Source: Microcaldota archaeon
Lineage (GTDB): Archaea > Micrarchaeota > Micrarchaeia > Micrarchaeales > CABMGC01
Reading direction: 5' to 3'
DNA: 36,139 bases
Assembly (NCBI GenBank): GCA_027314605.1
Contig: DAHVAM010000005.1
Span: 261-36,399, forward strand
Shown: positions 1 through 7,929 of the stretch, one piece after another
Position numbering within the stretch: position 1 is the first letter of the stretch
How the letters are laid out: every line of letters begins with the position of its first letter
The notes under the pieces: generated by a model
What the model was told of the DNA's origin: nothing
Seen by the model: the letters and a program-made list of their open reading frames with translations, nothing else
The model's database searches: none
Translations under genes and position numbers: made by a program

Positions 1-1062
1 GGGCACCCCAACCTGGTTTATCGACAGCTGCGCATCGGCGCATATGACGGTCCTGGCCGAGAAGTTGACCCTCTTTCCCGAGAGGTTGTACCTGAATCTT
101 CCTTCCTTGCCCTTGAGCCTCTGCGCGAGCGTCTTGAGCGCCCTTCCGCTCCTGTGCCTTGCAGGCGGAATTCCTGATGTCTCATTGTTGAAGTATGCTG
201 TTACGTGGTATTGCAAGAGTTCCCAGAGGTCGTCTATTATGATTTGCGGAGCCCCTGCGTTGATGTTCTGCTCGAGCCTCTGGTTGATCCTCATTATGTC
301 TACGAGCTTGTGCGTCAGGTCGTCCTCTGACCTCTCTCCGGATTCAAGCGTGATCGACGGCCTTACGTTGACAGGGGGAACCAGCAGCGATGTGAGTATG
401 AGCCACTCCGGCCTTGATCTCTGCGGGTCTATGTTCAGCAGCTTGAGGTCGGTGTCGCTCACCTTCGCGAGCATGTTCTTTATCTCGTCGGACTTGAGCC
501 TTCTGTCGCCGACAGTGAAGTACGTGGGCTGCGAGAACTTGAGCTTTGGCTGCTCCTCGTTGCAGTATGGGCATCTCTTTGTCCTCTTTACCTTCTTCTG
601 CTTCTGGTTCTTTGCCTGCTTGGCCACCTGGGCCTGCGCCTCCTCGGCCATGGTTTCCTGCTCTACTGCAACGGCGCCTTCCACAGCCGCAGCGTCTGAG
701 GCCTCCGTCTCTGCCTTCTTCAGCTCGGCGATCTGCTTCTCGTCAAGAAGGATCCTGTGGCAGTTCATGCACGTTGCCTGCAATATCATGTATATTATTT
801 TTGAGAATTCCGAGTGTATGACCGGCTTTACAAGTTCTATGTGGCCGAAATGCCCGGGGCAGGTCTTTGCCCTCGCGCCGCAGGTCTTGCAGATGAGCCC
901 GGGATCTATGACCCCGAGTCTTTGGTCGAGAAGGCCTCCGTCTATAGGGTAGCCGTCCTCGTTGTATGTGTCAGGCACTGTGAGCTTCGCGACGCTCATC
1001 TTCTTGACTTCGTTCGGCGAGACGATTCCGAATCTTATATAATCGATTGCTTCGGCTTGCAT
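1..1062 (-). CDS. rpoA1: RNA polymerase subunit A' (Rpo1N), N-terminal part, cut by window edge
   Basis: This frame is absent from the ORF track because it runs off the left edge; I translated it by hand from the ATG at 1062 and it stays open for 354 codons. It is the largest catalytic subunit (clamp side) of the archaeal RNA polymerase. The N-terminal zinc site is visible as C58, C61, C68 and H71 in CKTCGARAKTCPGHFGH, followed by CMNC and CPYC pairs, and near the edge the conserved FSARTVI stretch. A Gln/Ala/Lys-rich insert of about 45 residues lies between the CMNC and CPYC pairs. The gene starts 4 bases after the rpoB1 stop, so it is translated from the same operon. The catalytic NADFDGD loop lies beyond the window. 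Confidence 0.96.
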   Translation of the reverse strand, partial: MQAEAIDYIRFGIVSPNEVKKMSVAKLTVPDTYNEDGYPIDGGLLDQRLGVIDPGLICKTCGARAKTCPGHFGHIELVKPVIHSEFSKIIYMILQATCMNCHRILLDEKQIAELKKAETEASDAAAVEGAVAVEQETMAEEAQAQVAKQAKNQKQKKVKRTKRCPYCNEEQPKLKFSQPTYFTVGDRRLKSDEIKNMLAKVSDTDLKLLNIDPQRSRPEWLILTSLLVPPVNVRPSITLESGERSEDDLTHKLVDIMRINQRLEQNINAGAPQIIIDDLWELLQYHVTAYFNNETSGIPPARHRSGRALKTLAQRLKGKEGRFRYNLSGKRVNFSARTVICADAQLSINQVGVP

Positions 1063-1066
1063 AGTA

Positions 1067-2887
1067 TCACTCCTTCATCCTTATGCCAGGCATTATGTGC
1101 ATCGACTTTATCTCGTCGAGCAGCACCTTGAATGCATAGCTTATCTCTACAGGAACCAGTTGGCTGTTTCCGTCGAGAGGGCAGACATTGAGCCTCTTTA
1201 TGTGATCATAATACCCTATCTCACCGCATTCCTTGCAGATGAGAACTGTTGTCTTGTCTGACTGGTCAAGCATTCTCTCCTTGAGGAGAAGGCTTGCGCC
1301 GTGCCCTATGAGGGCATCACGCTCCATTTCCCCGAATCTCAGGGCTCCCTGACGGGCCTTCCCTTCGGTTGGCTGGTGCGTGAGTATCTGCACCTTGCCC
1401 CTGCTCCTTACCTGTATCTTGTTGCTTACCATGTGGTAGAGCCTGTTGTAATAGACAACGCCAGTGAAGACCTTCGCCTTGAATGGCACACCGGTTATCC
1501 CGTCGTAGAGAACCTCGTCTCCGTGTTCGTTGAATCCTGTGCTCTTAAGCATCTCCCCGTATTGTGCAAGCCTCTCCTTTCCGTCTCCTGCAAAAGACGT
1601 TCCGTCAGTGTGAACGCCGTTGACTGCGCCTGCCTTTCCTGCAAGCATCTCCATGAGGTGCCCGAACGTAAGTCTTGTAGGTATTGAGTGCGGATTGAGG
1701 AGCAGGTCTGGCACTATTCCGGTCTCGGAGAACGGCATGTCCTCCTGGTTTACTATCAGTGCAAGAACTCCCTTCTGCCCGTGCCTGCTTGCGAACTTGT
1801 CTCCTTTCTCCGGTATCCTGTTGCTCCTTACCCTCACCTTCACTATTTTCGTTGCCCCTGAAGTCTCTGTGAGTATTACGCTGTCTACCTTTCCTGTCTC
1901 TCCCGTCTTGAGAGCCGTTGAATCGTCGCGCATCTTTTCTTCCAGGCCGCCGGCGCCTATGTTTTCCTCAAGGAACCTAGGAGGCGCCACCTTTCCGATC
2001 ATTACCTCCCCTTCCTTGACGCTGACCTCGGGCTCTATTATGCCGTCGTCGCTGAGCTTCGAATAGGCATGCTCGCCCATGTAGCCGTCGGCAGTAGGTG
2101 AAGGTATCTTGAACCTGTCCTTCTGTCCTCCCGGATATCTCCTCTCTTCGTCGCTGTATGACTTGTAGAATATGCTCCTTCCCATTCCCCTGTCTACCGC
2201 CGCCTTGTTGACCACTATCGCGTCTGCCATGTTGTATCCGTAGTAAGTTGATATGGCGACTACGAAGTTCTGCCCGCTTGGGTGCGTGTCGAGGCCTGTC
2301 GAGTTGTACGACGCTGTGGTCACAACAGGTATCTGGGGATAGTAAAGCAGGAAGCCCCTTGAATCGAACCTCTGGTTGAAGTTCGTCGCGAACAGTCCTT
2401 CCGACTGCTTGATGAAGTTAGCGCTCATGGCATGCCTTGCAAGGGCGTTGTGCTCCGGGAATGGCGATGTGTTGATCGTTAGACCGAATATCGAGGTGTA
2501 GTTCGCCTCTGTGTGCGTTGTCTTCTCGTTTATGTCCTTCTCGCTGAGTGCAACGTAGGCGTTCTCTTCTTCCTCCGCGTCCAGGTATTCTATTATACCG
2601 CTTCTCTGCAGGTAATTGAAATTGATTTCCTTCTTCTTCAGTTTGCCCATGAGCTCGTCTGTCATCTTCGATTTGCCGTTCTCGACTATTATGTAAGGTC
2701 TCCTGAGCCTTCCTCTGTCCGTGTTGATGTGTATCTCCCCGTTCTTCTCGAAGTAGACTATGTTTACCTCTCCCGATATCTGCCCCTTCCTTCGGGCCTG
2801 CCTAACCTCGCTGACGAACTTGGCAGGTTCCTCGATGAACCCTATCGCCCTTCCATTCAAATGCAAATATGTCTTTTTGTCTGCCAT
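1067..2887 (-). CDS. rpoB1: RNA polymerase subunit B' (C-terminal half of beta)
   Basis: B' carries the C-terminal half of the second-largest polymerase subunit, including part of the active centre and hybrid-binding sites. Visible family marks are the EKGDKFASRHGQKG stretch, the GVPFKAKVF segment and a C-terminal zinc ribbon (CKECGEIGYYD...CPLDG). About 606 residues is normal for archaeal split B'. The ORF track starts at a GTG (2902) whose GTGA overlaps the rpoB2 stop; I prefer the ATG at 2887 (MADKK) because it matches the usual B' N-terminus, but neither has a clear Shine-Dalgarno, so the start may be 15 bases longer. It sits between rpoB2 and rpoA1 in the standard archaeal order. Confidence 0.96.
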   Translation of the reverse strand: MADKKTYLHLNGRAIGFIEEPAKFVSEVRQARRKGQISGEVNIVYFEKNGEIHINTDRGRLRRPYIIVENGKSKMTDELMGKLKKKEINFNYLQRSGIIEYLDAEEEENAYVALSEKDINEKTTHTEANYTSIFGLTINTSPFPEHNALARHAMSANFIKQSEGLFATNFNQRFDSRGFLLYYPQIPVVTTASYNSTGLDTHPSGQNFVVAISTYYGYNMADAIVVNKAAVDRGMGRSIFYKSYSDEERRYPGGQKDRFKIPSPTADGYMGEHAYSKLSDDGIIEPEVSVKEGEVMIGKVAPPRFLEENIGAGGLEEKMRDDSTALKTGETGKVDSVILTETSGATKIVKVRVRSNRIPEKGDKFASRHGQKGVLALIVNQEDMPFSETGIVPDLLLNPHSIPTRLTFGHLMEMLAGKAGAVNGVHTDGTSFAGDGKERLAQYGEMLKSTGFNEHGDEVLYDGITGVPFKAKVFTGVVYYNRLYHMVSNKIQVRSRGKVQILTHQPTEGKARQGALRFGEMERDALIGHGASLLLKERMLDQSDKTTVLICKECGEIGYYDHIKRLNVCPLDGNSQLVPVEISYAFKVLLDEIKSMHIMPGIRMKE

Positions 2888-2898
2888 AAAAACAACCT

Positions 2899-4389
2899 TC
2901 ACATAGGTTCTATCTTGCTTATGCTCCTGATGCTCTTCTCGGTGCTCTCCTCATCGGCGCCAACTGTTACCTTGGCCATGAGAGCGAGATACTTGGTGAG
3001 GCCTACCTCCTGCCCTTCAGGGCTCTCCGACGGGCAGATCTTGCCCCATTGGGTCCCGTGGACATCTCTCGCCTTGAAGTGTGGGTGCTTCTTCGCCAGT
3101 GGCGACTTCACCCTCCTCAGATGAGCGTATGTGCTGATTAGGTTCGTCCTGTCGAGAACCTGCGAGACTCCAGTCTGCCCCGCAACCCATGTCCCTGTTC
3201 CCATCGCATATGCTATCTTCTCGGTCAGCGTGTCAGGGCTGATTATAGACTGGATTGAGAGCCTTCTGCCTCTTGCCGACATTCTCTCCACCTGGTACTT
3301 TATCTCCTTCAAGAAGAACCTGAAGGCGTATGCGAAGAGCTCCTCCATGAGCTCCCCAGCGAATCTCACCCTCTTGTTTGCATAATTGTCCTTGTCATCC
3401 TGCTTTACGAGCCTGTTTGCCACCATCGTCGACTTCCTTGCCATCTCCAGAAGGTATCTTGCTTTTTCCTTCCTCGACTTTGGATCCGTGCCGATGTGCG
3501 GAAGCAGGTAGCTGTCAAGCTGCATCTCCGCCCTCCTTATCTGGTATTCCTTAGCCTGTCCCGGCGCTGCGAGTCTTCCTACCTCAAGTAGCGCGTCTGA
3601 TGGCTGCATGCCTCCGTCCTTGTTTATCTGGCTGAGCTCCAGGTTGAGAAGCATGTCGTTCTTGAATGAAAGTAGCTCAGATGCGTATTCCTTCACGTCG
3701 TCAGGCTGCATGCCGAGCGCCCTGAGGAGAAGGACGAGCTCTATGCTCTTGCTCACTGTAGGGAAGTCCACTGCGAACGTTCCGCTCTGGTTCCTTGTGA
3801 CTACACACCTTGCCCTGAATCCTGGTGTCGATGAAAAGACTCTTCCCTTTACCTCTGTGCCCTTCTTCTCCCTTGTAGTTATTATCCTGTTTGAAGCGAC
3901 GTCCTCAAGCCCGATAAGCACCCTTTCGACTCCCTTGATTATGAAATATCCCCCTGGGTCGTCCGGGTCTTCGCCGTTCTCTATCAGCTGGGTCCTTGTC
4001 ATCGTCTTGGTCGCGCAGAGGTTGCTCTTTACCATTATTGGAAGGTCGCCCACGTAAACTTCACCGTATGATGCTGTCTTTTCAATCCCCCTGATTACAG
4101 GAACCACTTCCATGAAGATTGGCGCGGAATAAGTGAGGTTCCTGAGCCTTGCCTCGTTAGGAAGTATGTTCCTCCTTGAGCTGTCAGCCTCGATCACCGA
4201 AGGGCTTCCGATCCTGACTGCCCCAAGCCTCAGGGCAAATCCTTCGACGCTTGGTTCTATCAGCGTCTGGCCGCCCATCGCCTTTGGTATTCCAGTGTCA
4301 AGGAACCTGTTGTAACTGTCTATCTGATGCTGCACGAGCGCCGCTGCGTTCAAGTACGATTCTAACAATGCGTTGCCATCCAATGCCAT
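2899..4389 (-). CDS. rpoB2: RNA polymerase subunit B'' (N-terminal half of beta)
   Basis: B'' is the N-terminal half of the second-largest RNA polymerase subunit, including the lobe and protrusion domains. Recognisable segments are GYFIIKGVERVLIG near residue 150, SIQSIISPDTLTEKIAYAMGTGTW near residue 380, and the C-terminal GKICPSESPEGQEVGL signature that precedes the natural split point. At 496 residues it has the expected length for a two-piece archaeal beta. The downstream rpoB1 frame begins at or just after this stop, and rpoH lies about 20 bases upstream, so the four polymerase genes form one transcription unit. Nothing in the sequence suggests a fused B subunit. Confidence 0.96.
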   Translation of the reverse strand: MALDGNALLESYLNAAALVQHQIDSYNRFLDTGIPKAMGGQTLIEPSVEGFALRLGAVRIGSPSVIEADSSRRNILPNEARLRNLTYSAPIFMEVVPVIRGIEKTASYGEVYVGDLPIMVKSNLCATKTMTRTQLIENGEDPDDPGGYFIIKGVERVLIGLEDVASNRIITTREKKGTEVKGRVFSSTPGFRARCVVTRNQSGTFAVDFPTVSKSIELVLLLRALGMQPDDVKEYASELLSFKNDMLLNLELSQINKDGGMQPSDALLEVGRLAAPGQAKEYQIRRAEMQLDSYLLPHIGTDPKSRKEKARYLLEMARKSTMVANRLVKQDDKDNYANKRVRFAGELMEELFAYAFRFFLKEIKYQVERMSARGRRLSIQSIISPDTLTEKIAYAMGTGTWVAGQTGVSQVLDRTNLISTYAHLRRVKSPLAKKHPHFKARDVHGTQWGKICPSESPEGQEVGLTKYLALMAKVTVGADEESTEKSIRSISKIEPM

Positions 4390-4408
4390 GCCATATACCT
4401 CTTGATTC

Positions 4409-4639
4409 TTACGCTTCGACTACGAACCTGAAGTATTCGTACTCGTGGCCGTTATCCTGTCTGTGTATCCTTAAGACCTGCCCAGGCTTCGCTCCGATCT
4501 TTACAATTTGCGGATCGTCAGCGAATACCTTTGGTAGGTTCTCCTTTTTCAAGCCGAGCTTGCTCAAAACGCTTCCTGTTTCCTTCTCCGATAGTGCTTC
4601 ATGCACAGGGACAAATTCGTGATCGCGTTTTTCAGCCAA
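4409..4639 (-). CDS. rpoH: RNA polymerase subunit H (Rpo5)
   Basis: This 76-residue protein is the archaeal homologue of the eukaryotic Rpb5 C-terminal domain, a jaw component of the polymerase. The family pattern HEFVPVHEALSEKE followed by KENLPKV, a DP pair and the closing YEYFRFVV is clear. It starts with TTG: the displayed methionine is a TTG at 4639, preceded five bases upstream by GGTG, a typical archaeal Shine-Dalgarno; the ATG at 4650 is out of frame. It heads the polymerase operon, and a minus-strand TATA box at 4713-4722 places transcription start near 4692, giving a leader of about 50 bases. Confidence 0.93.
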   Translation of the reverse strand: MAEKRDHEFVPVHEALSEKETGSVLSKLGLKKENLPKVFADDPQIVKIGAKPGQVLRIHRQDNGHEYEYFRFVVEA

Positions 4640-4712
4640 GGATACACCATATATTTAGGATAAAGTTAACGCTAACCCTGCCGGTCTGCGTAGATACTAT
4701 TAGCATACATAA

Positions 4713-4722
4713 TATTTATATA
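4713..4722 (-). promoter_or_regulatory. TATA box of the rpoH-rpoB-rpoA operon
   Basis: On the minus strand the sequence reads CCTATATAAAT with A-rich bases upstream that could act as BRE. Its centre lies about 75 bases from the rpoH TTG, consistent with a start site near 4692 and a 50-base leader. Read on the plus strand the same bases (TTTATATAGG) could also drive a transcript beginning near 4743 into the uncharacterised spacer. Confidence 0.6.
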
Positions 4723-4732
4723 GGTTTTTATC

Positions 4733-4967
4733 TAAAATTGGGAGCTAGACTGGAAGGGAGAACCAGGGCTTTGCCGGCTAAATGGGATTATCCCAACAAA
4801 CTTATTAGGGTGCCTGAGGCGGCTATTCGGTGATTTTCCGATAGATATCCTTTATGTTGGCGTAAGCAAGCCTGGCCAGGCGGCAAAGACTCCTCTCTGT
4901 GAAGAATCCCTGAAATGCACTTGAGGATCTCTCCTTCTGATTCTCTTCTCCGTTTTATCCCCTGCCG
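4733..4967 (+). other. Unassigned intergenic stretch, possible structured RNA
   Basis: This is most of the 379-base spacer between rpoH and trpS and holds no convincing reading frame. It contains several short hairpins: GGGATTATCCC near 4784, a longer stem CTATTCGG...CCGATAG near 4833, and the perfect palindrome GCCTGGCCAGGC near 4870. A plus-strand TATA-like element ends about 20 bases before it. I tested by eye for tRNA, SRP RNA, RNase P and C/D-box patterns and found none that holds. It may be a lineage-specific non-coding RNA or only a leader/spacer; I cannot decide from sequence alone. Confidence 0.3.
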
Positions 4968-4982
4968 TTGGCATTAGGCCCC

Positions 4983-4990
4983 TATATAAA
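4983..4990 (+). promoter_or_regulatory. TATA box of trpS
   Basis: TATATAAA sits 32 bases upstream of the ATG at 5019. Transcription would start near 5012, so the 51 bases of upstream in-frame coding predicted by the ORF track lie inside the promoter and are not translated. Confidence 0.65.
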
Positions 4991-5018
4991 GTTAATTGGC
5001 AAATTATCAGTGAGTATC

Positions 5019-6149
5019 ATGCCTGAGGATTTTAACGTCACAGCCTATGAAGTCGAAGGAAAGGTAGACTACAATAGGCTTGAGGAACGGTTCGGCATCA
5101 AGCCAATCACCGAAGAGATGGAGGAGAGGATAAGGAAGCTTGCGGGGGAATCGCATTACTTGATAAGAAGGAAGATATATTTCGCGCAGCGGGAGCTGAA
5201 CTGGCTGCTTGACGAGTATGAGAAAGGCAACAAGTTCTATGTCTATACAGGCATAGCGCCTTCGGGAAGCATGACTGTTGCCCACCTTCTTCAATTCATA
5301 ATGGCGCAGTGGCTGCAGGAAAAATTCGATGCCGATGTCTACATCCAGATACCTGACGAAGAGAAGTTCCTGACGAAGAATGACCCTAAGCTCACTCTCG
5401 AGTATGTTAATGGGCTGGCGCATGAGGATGCTCTGGATATCGTCGCATTGGGTTTCAAGCCGAAGAAGACGAAGATTTATTTCGACACCGAGCATGCGAA
5501 CCAGATCTACAAGCATGCCGTGAGGGTTGCTAAGAGGATTACATTCTCGACCCTGAAGGATGCCTTTGGTTTTTCCAATGAGACAAACATAGGGGCAATA
5601 TTCTACACCAGCACGCAGGCTGTCGGCACATTCATCAAGTCCGCAGAGGAAGGAAGGAAAATTCCCTGCCTGGTTCCTTTGGGAGTGGACCAGGACGTGC
5701 ATTTCAGGGTGGCAAGGGACGTCGTGGAAAAACTTGGCTATTACAAGCCTGCGATAATACACAGCAAGTTCATCCCTAGCCTGAAAGGAGGCCCGAAGAT
5801 GTCGTCAAGCGACCCCAATGGCGCGATCTATCTCAGTGATAAGCCAGAGGACGTCGTAAAGAAGGTGAACCGCGCGATAACCGGACAGCAGTCAACCGCT
5901 GAGCTGCAGAAAAAGTATGGTGGAAACCCGGAAAAATGTTCGGTCTGCCAGTATTACAAATATCTTTTTGAGACTGACGACAAGAAGCTGGAGAAGATAT
6001 TCGAGGCGGAAAGGGATGGCAGCATGCTTGCGGGGGAGCACAAGGCCGCGCTCGCAGGGAAGATCAACGAATTCCTTGAGAAGCATAGGAAGGAGAAGGC
6101 AAGATTGAAGAACAAGATTGATGACTTTATTTTGCAGCCACAGGCGTGA
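5019..6149 (+). CDS. trpS: Tryptophanyl-tRNA synthetase
   Basis: This class I synthetase charges tRNA-Trp with tryptophan. The protein (376 residues) has the archaeal/eukaryotic TrpRS layout: FYVYTGIAPSGSMTVAHL at residues 73-90 holds the HIGH-equivalent (here VAHL), IQIPDEEKFL follows at 109-118, and KMSSS at 260-264 is the KMSKS loop. The ORF track begins at 4968, but a TATA box at 4983-4990 and a GTGA ahead of ATG 5019 make that ATG the start. Its last 23 bases overlap the convergent KaiC-like gene. TyrRS is the close alternative, but the eukaryote-like block order and the F(S/F)NETNIGAIFYTSTQ segment favour TrpRS. Confidence 0.93.
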   Translation: MPEDFNVTAYEVEGKVDYNRLEERFGIKPITEEMEERIRKLAGESHYLIRRKIYFAQRELNWLLDEYEKGNKFYVYTGIAPSGSMTVAHLLQFIMAQWLQEKFDADVYIQIPDEEKFLTKNDPKLTLEYVNGLAHEDALDIVALGFKPKKTKIYFDTEHANQIYKHAVRVAKRITFSTLKDAFGFSNETNIGAIFYTSTQAVGTFIKSAEEGRKIPCLVPLGVDQDVHFRVARDVVEKLGYYKPAIIHSKFIPSLKGGPKMSSSDPNGAIYLSDKPEDVVKKVNRAITGQQSTAELQKKYGGNPEKCSVCQYYKYLFETDDKKLEKIFEAERDGSMLAGEHKAALAGKINEFLEKHRKEKARLKNKIDDFILQPQA

Positions 6150-6849
6150 TCACTATGCCCGAGGGCGTGATTTCGAGTTCGCACAGGGTGCTCTTGAATT
6201 TTGAATAGCGCAGCTTGACCACATTGAGTAGGAACCTTAGTTCCCCTCCCTCTGTGCTCCGGGCAAGTTTGATTACGCCGTCAAACATCGATTCCTCGAA
6301 GAGGCCTGGCGCTTTCTCGGTGCCGTGCTTGGCAGTTTCGAATGTTATTATGGTCGTCACGTTCTGGTTCCTTATGCTCTCTATGATGTAGTTCATGCCA
6401 CGCGTGAATGACCTGTCGTCAGGATATAGGGACCTCAGCAGGCTGAATGAGTCTATGACAAGGAACTTTGAATTGTTCTGCTCAGCGGTCCTTATTATCT
6501 CCGCGACTATGGCTTGTATGTTCTCTGGGCTCTTGATGGCGTATTGCAGCTTTTTCTCCTCTATGTGTAGCATATTCTTGTCTATAAGATCCTGGATGTC
6601 GGTGAATCTCGCGAATGTTTCCTCGGCGAACGCGATCAGGGATTTCTTCTTCTCCTCTATTGTCAGGTAGGTTGTGGGAATCCCTGCCTTTGCGCTCTTG
6701 TACGCCATCTCAAACGCGAGAAGCGTCTTGCCGGATCCCACGTCCCCAAGCAAGAGTATCTGGTCTCTCGTAGGGATGCCGCCGAAGAGCAGGTCATCCA
6801 AGCCTTCCACGCCAGTACTGACTTTTGCAACAGTAGGGTTTTCCTGCAT
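6127..6849 (-). CDS. KaiC/RadA-like single-domain ATPase
   Basis: This is a soluble P-loop ATPase of the KaiC-like (RecA superfamily) group. From the ATG at 6849 it has 240 residues: the typical N-terminal STGVEGLDDLLFGGIP, Walker A GDVGSGKT at 35-42, an EE pair near residue 65, and Walker B FLVIDSF ending near residue 135. It has only one KaiC domain and no obvious HTH or output domain, so its partner is unknown. An alternative TTG start at 6864 would suit leaderless initiation from the minus-strand TATA box near 6882-6893. The 3' end overlaps trpS. Archaeal KaiC-like proteins are associated with signalling and motility, but nothing here identifies a target. Confidence 0.85.
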   Translation of the reverse strand: MQENPTVAKVSTGVEGLDDLLFGGIPTRDQILLLGDVGSGKTLLAFEMAYKSAKAGIPTTYLTIEEKKKSLIAFAEETFARFTDIQDLIDKNMLHIEEKKLQYAIKSPENIQAIVAEIIRTAEQNNSKFLVIDSFSLLRSLYPDDRSFTRGMNYIIESIRNQNVTTIITFETAKHGTEKAPGLFEESMFDGVIKLARSTEGGELRFLLNVVKLRYSKFKSTLCELEITPSGIVITPVAAK

Positions 6850-6927
6850 TGAATCTGCCCCCAACAGTCGAATGAATTATTGATTTATTTAAATCTATGG
6901 TTTTCCTTCAGCCCGGAAGTATCCAAT

Positions 6928-6940
6928 AATTCTTAGAATT
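6928..6940. promoter_or_regulatory. Palindrome upstream of heat-shock operon (candidate operator)
   Basis: AATTCT-T-AGAATT is a perfect 13-base inverted repeat located about 30 bases upstream of the TATA box of the regulator-grpE-dnaK-dnaJ operon. A second, looser pair (TTCAAC...GTTGGAA) follows directly. The position suits an operator or activator site for the winged-helix protein encoded first in the operon. That link is inference. Confidence 0.45.
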
Positions 6941-6969
6941 TTCAACGTTTTGTTGGAAGAAAACAAAGA

Positions 6970-6981
6970 TTTATATATTTA
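6970..6981 (+). promoter_or_regulatory. TATA box of the heat-shock operon
   Basis: TTTATATATTTA is centred 26 bases upstream of the ATG at 7001. That spacing means transcription should begin at or next to the start codon, so the regulator would be translated from a leaderless mRNA. Confidence 0.7.
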
Positions 6982-7000
6982 TTAAGCCAAACCCTTATTC

Positions 7001-7438
7001 ATGTCAAACACTTCGAAGCTGGTCATCAAGACGCTGAACAGGCCGTCCAGGGGCGGAGAGGAGGAGTTGATAGAATGGTTCTGCGACGTTTTTGATCTCG
7101 CAGGCAAGAACAACGACCTCGAACCGGGACTGCTGAAGGAGATAGCGGGAAGCAGCATCGAGGGGAGTGGCGTGACGAGCATGGAGCTGAAGCAGAGGCT
7201 GGACACGCCGAGAAGCACTGTCATATACCATCTGAACAGGTTCATTTATTCGGGACTTGTCATAAGGAAGGGCAGGAAATACTACCTGAGGTCTAATGAC
7301 ATGACAAGCACAATGGAGGAACTGCAGTCGGAGATGCTCAGGGAGTTCAGCAGACTGATCGAGTTCGCGCATAGACTCGATAACATGATGGAGGAGGAGA
7401 TCAATGCCAGAGAACAAAAAAGAAGAAAAAGCAAGTGA
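7001..7438 (+). CDS. Winged-helix transcriptional regulator heading the grpE-dnaK-dnaJ operon
   Basis: The protein (145 residues) has a DNA-binding winged-helix domain roughly at residues 40-98, with a recognition-helix-like MELKQRLDTPRSTVIYHLNR and a wing GLVIRKGRKYYLR, followed by a helical, probably dimerising, C-terminus. It is first in the operon and its end overlaps grpE by 35 bases, so it is made together with the chaperones. By position it is the likely heat-shock repressor or sensor, possibly acting at the palindrome at 6928-6940. I do not recognise it as HrcA or Phr. The regulatory role rests on context; the HTH fold rests on sequence. Confidence 0.82.
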   Translation: MSNTSKLVIKTLNRPSRGGEEELIEWFCDVFDLAGKNNDLEPGLLKEIAGSSIEGSGVTSMELKQRLDTPRSTVIYHLNRFIYSGLVIRKGRKYYLRSNDMTSTMEELQSEMLREFSRLIEFAHRLDNMMEEEINAREQKRRKSK

Positions 7439-7925
7439 CAAGGAGCGGAAGGAGGACGCTGAAGAAGTCACTCCCGAAGACGAAGGCAGGGAACAGAAGG
7501 AACGATTGATGAGATTGGCTGCGGAGTTCGATAATTACAAGAAGAGGGTGGCAAAGGAGATTGAAGGCTCGCGGGAGGTCGGGAAGGCGTCGCTTGCCAG
7601 CAAGCTCCTGCCAGTCCTTGACGAGTTCCAGTTGGCGATGGAAAACATCGACATGAAGACCGAACAGGGCAAAGGGATGGCGATAGTGCTCTCCAATTTC
7701 ATAGACATACTCAAGAAGGACGGTTTGAGAGAGATAGAGAATGATGGAACCTATGACCCCTACAAGCACGAGGTCCTCATGACAAAGGACAGCGAGGAGA
7801 AGGAGGGGAAGATCATCGCTGTAGTAAGAAAGGGATATACATGGAAGGACATTATGCTGAGACCTGCTTCCGTCATAGTCTCCGGCGGAAAGGAGGGCAC
7901 TGAGGAGACAGGGACAAAAGAGTGA
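7404..7925 (+). CDS. grpE: GrpE nucleotide exchange factor
   Basis: GrpE releases ADP from DnaK and so drives the chaperone cycle. The 173-residue protein shows a charged, disordered N-terminus (about 30 residues), a long coiled-coil segment including [16 protein letters not shown], the [14 protein letters not shown] helix and the C-terminal beta domain with PYKHEVLM and [18 protein letters not shown]. The start ATG lies inside the upstream regulator gene and is preceded by GGAGGAGATCA, a good ribosome-binding site, so the 35-base overlap is real. It stops four bases before dnaK. Confidence 0.95.
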   Translation: MPENKKEEKASDKERKEDAEEVTPEDEGREQKERLMRLAAEFDNYKKRVAKEIEGSREVGKASLASKLLPVLDEFQLAMENIDMKTEQGKGMAIVLSNFIDILKKDGLREIENDGTYDPYKHEVLMTKDSEEKEGKIIAVVRKGYTWKDIMLRPASVIVSGGKEGTEETGTKE

Positions 7926-7929
7926 TAGA

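Noticed and set aside
4740-4780. SRP RNA helix 8-like GGAAGGGAG
   Set aside because: The flanks do not pair and the asymmetric loop lacks the conserved C; no Alu-domain features nearby.
4870-4945. tRNA-like A-box (AGCCTGGCCAGGCGG) in the rpoH-trpS spacer
   Set aside because: A D-stem can be drawn, but the anticodon stem does not pair and no T-arm (GGTTCnAnnCC) or acceptor complement follows.
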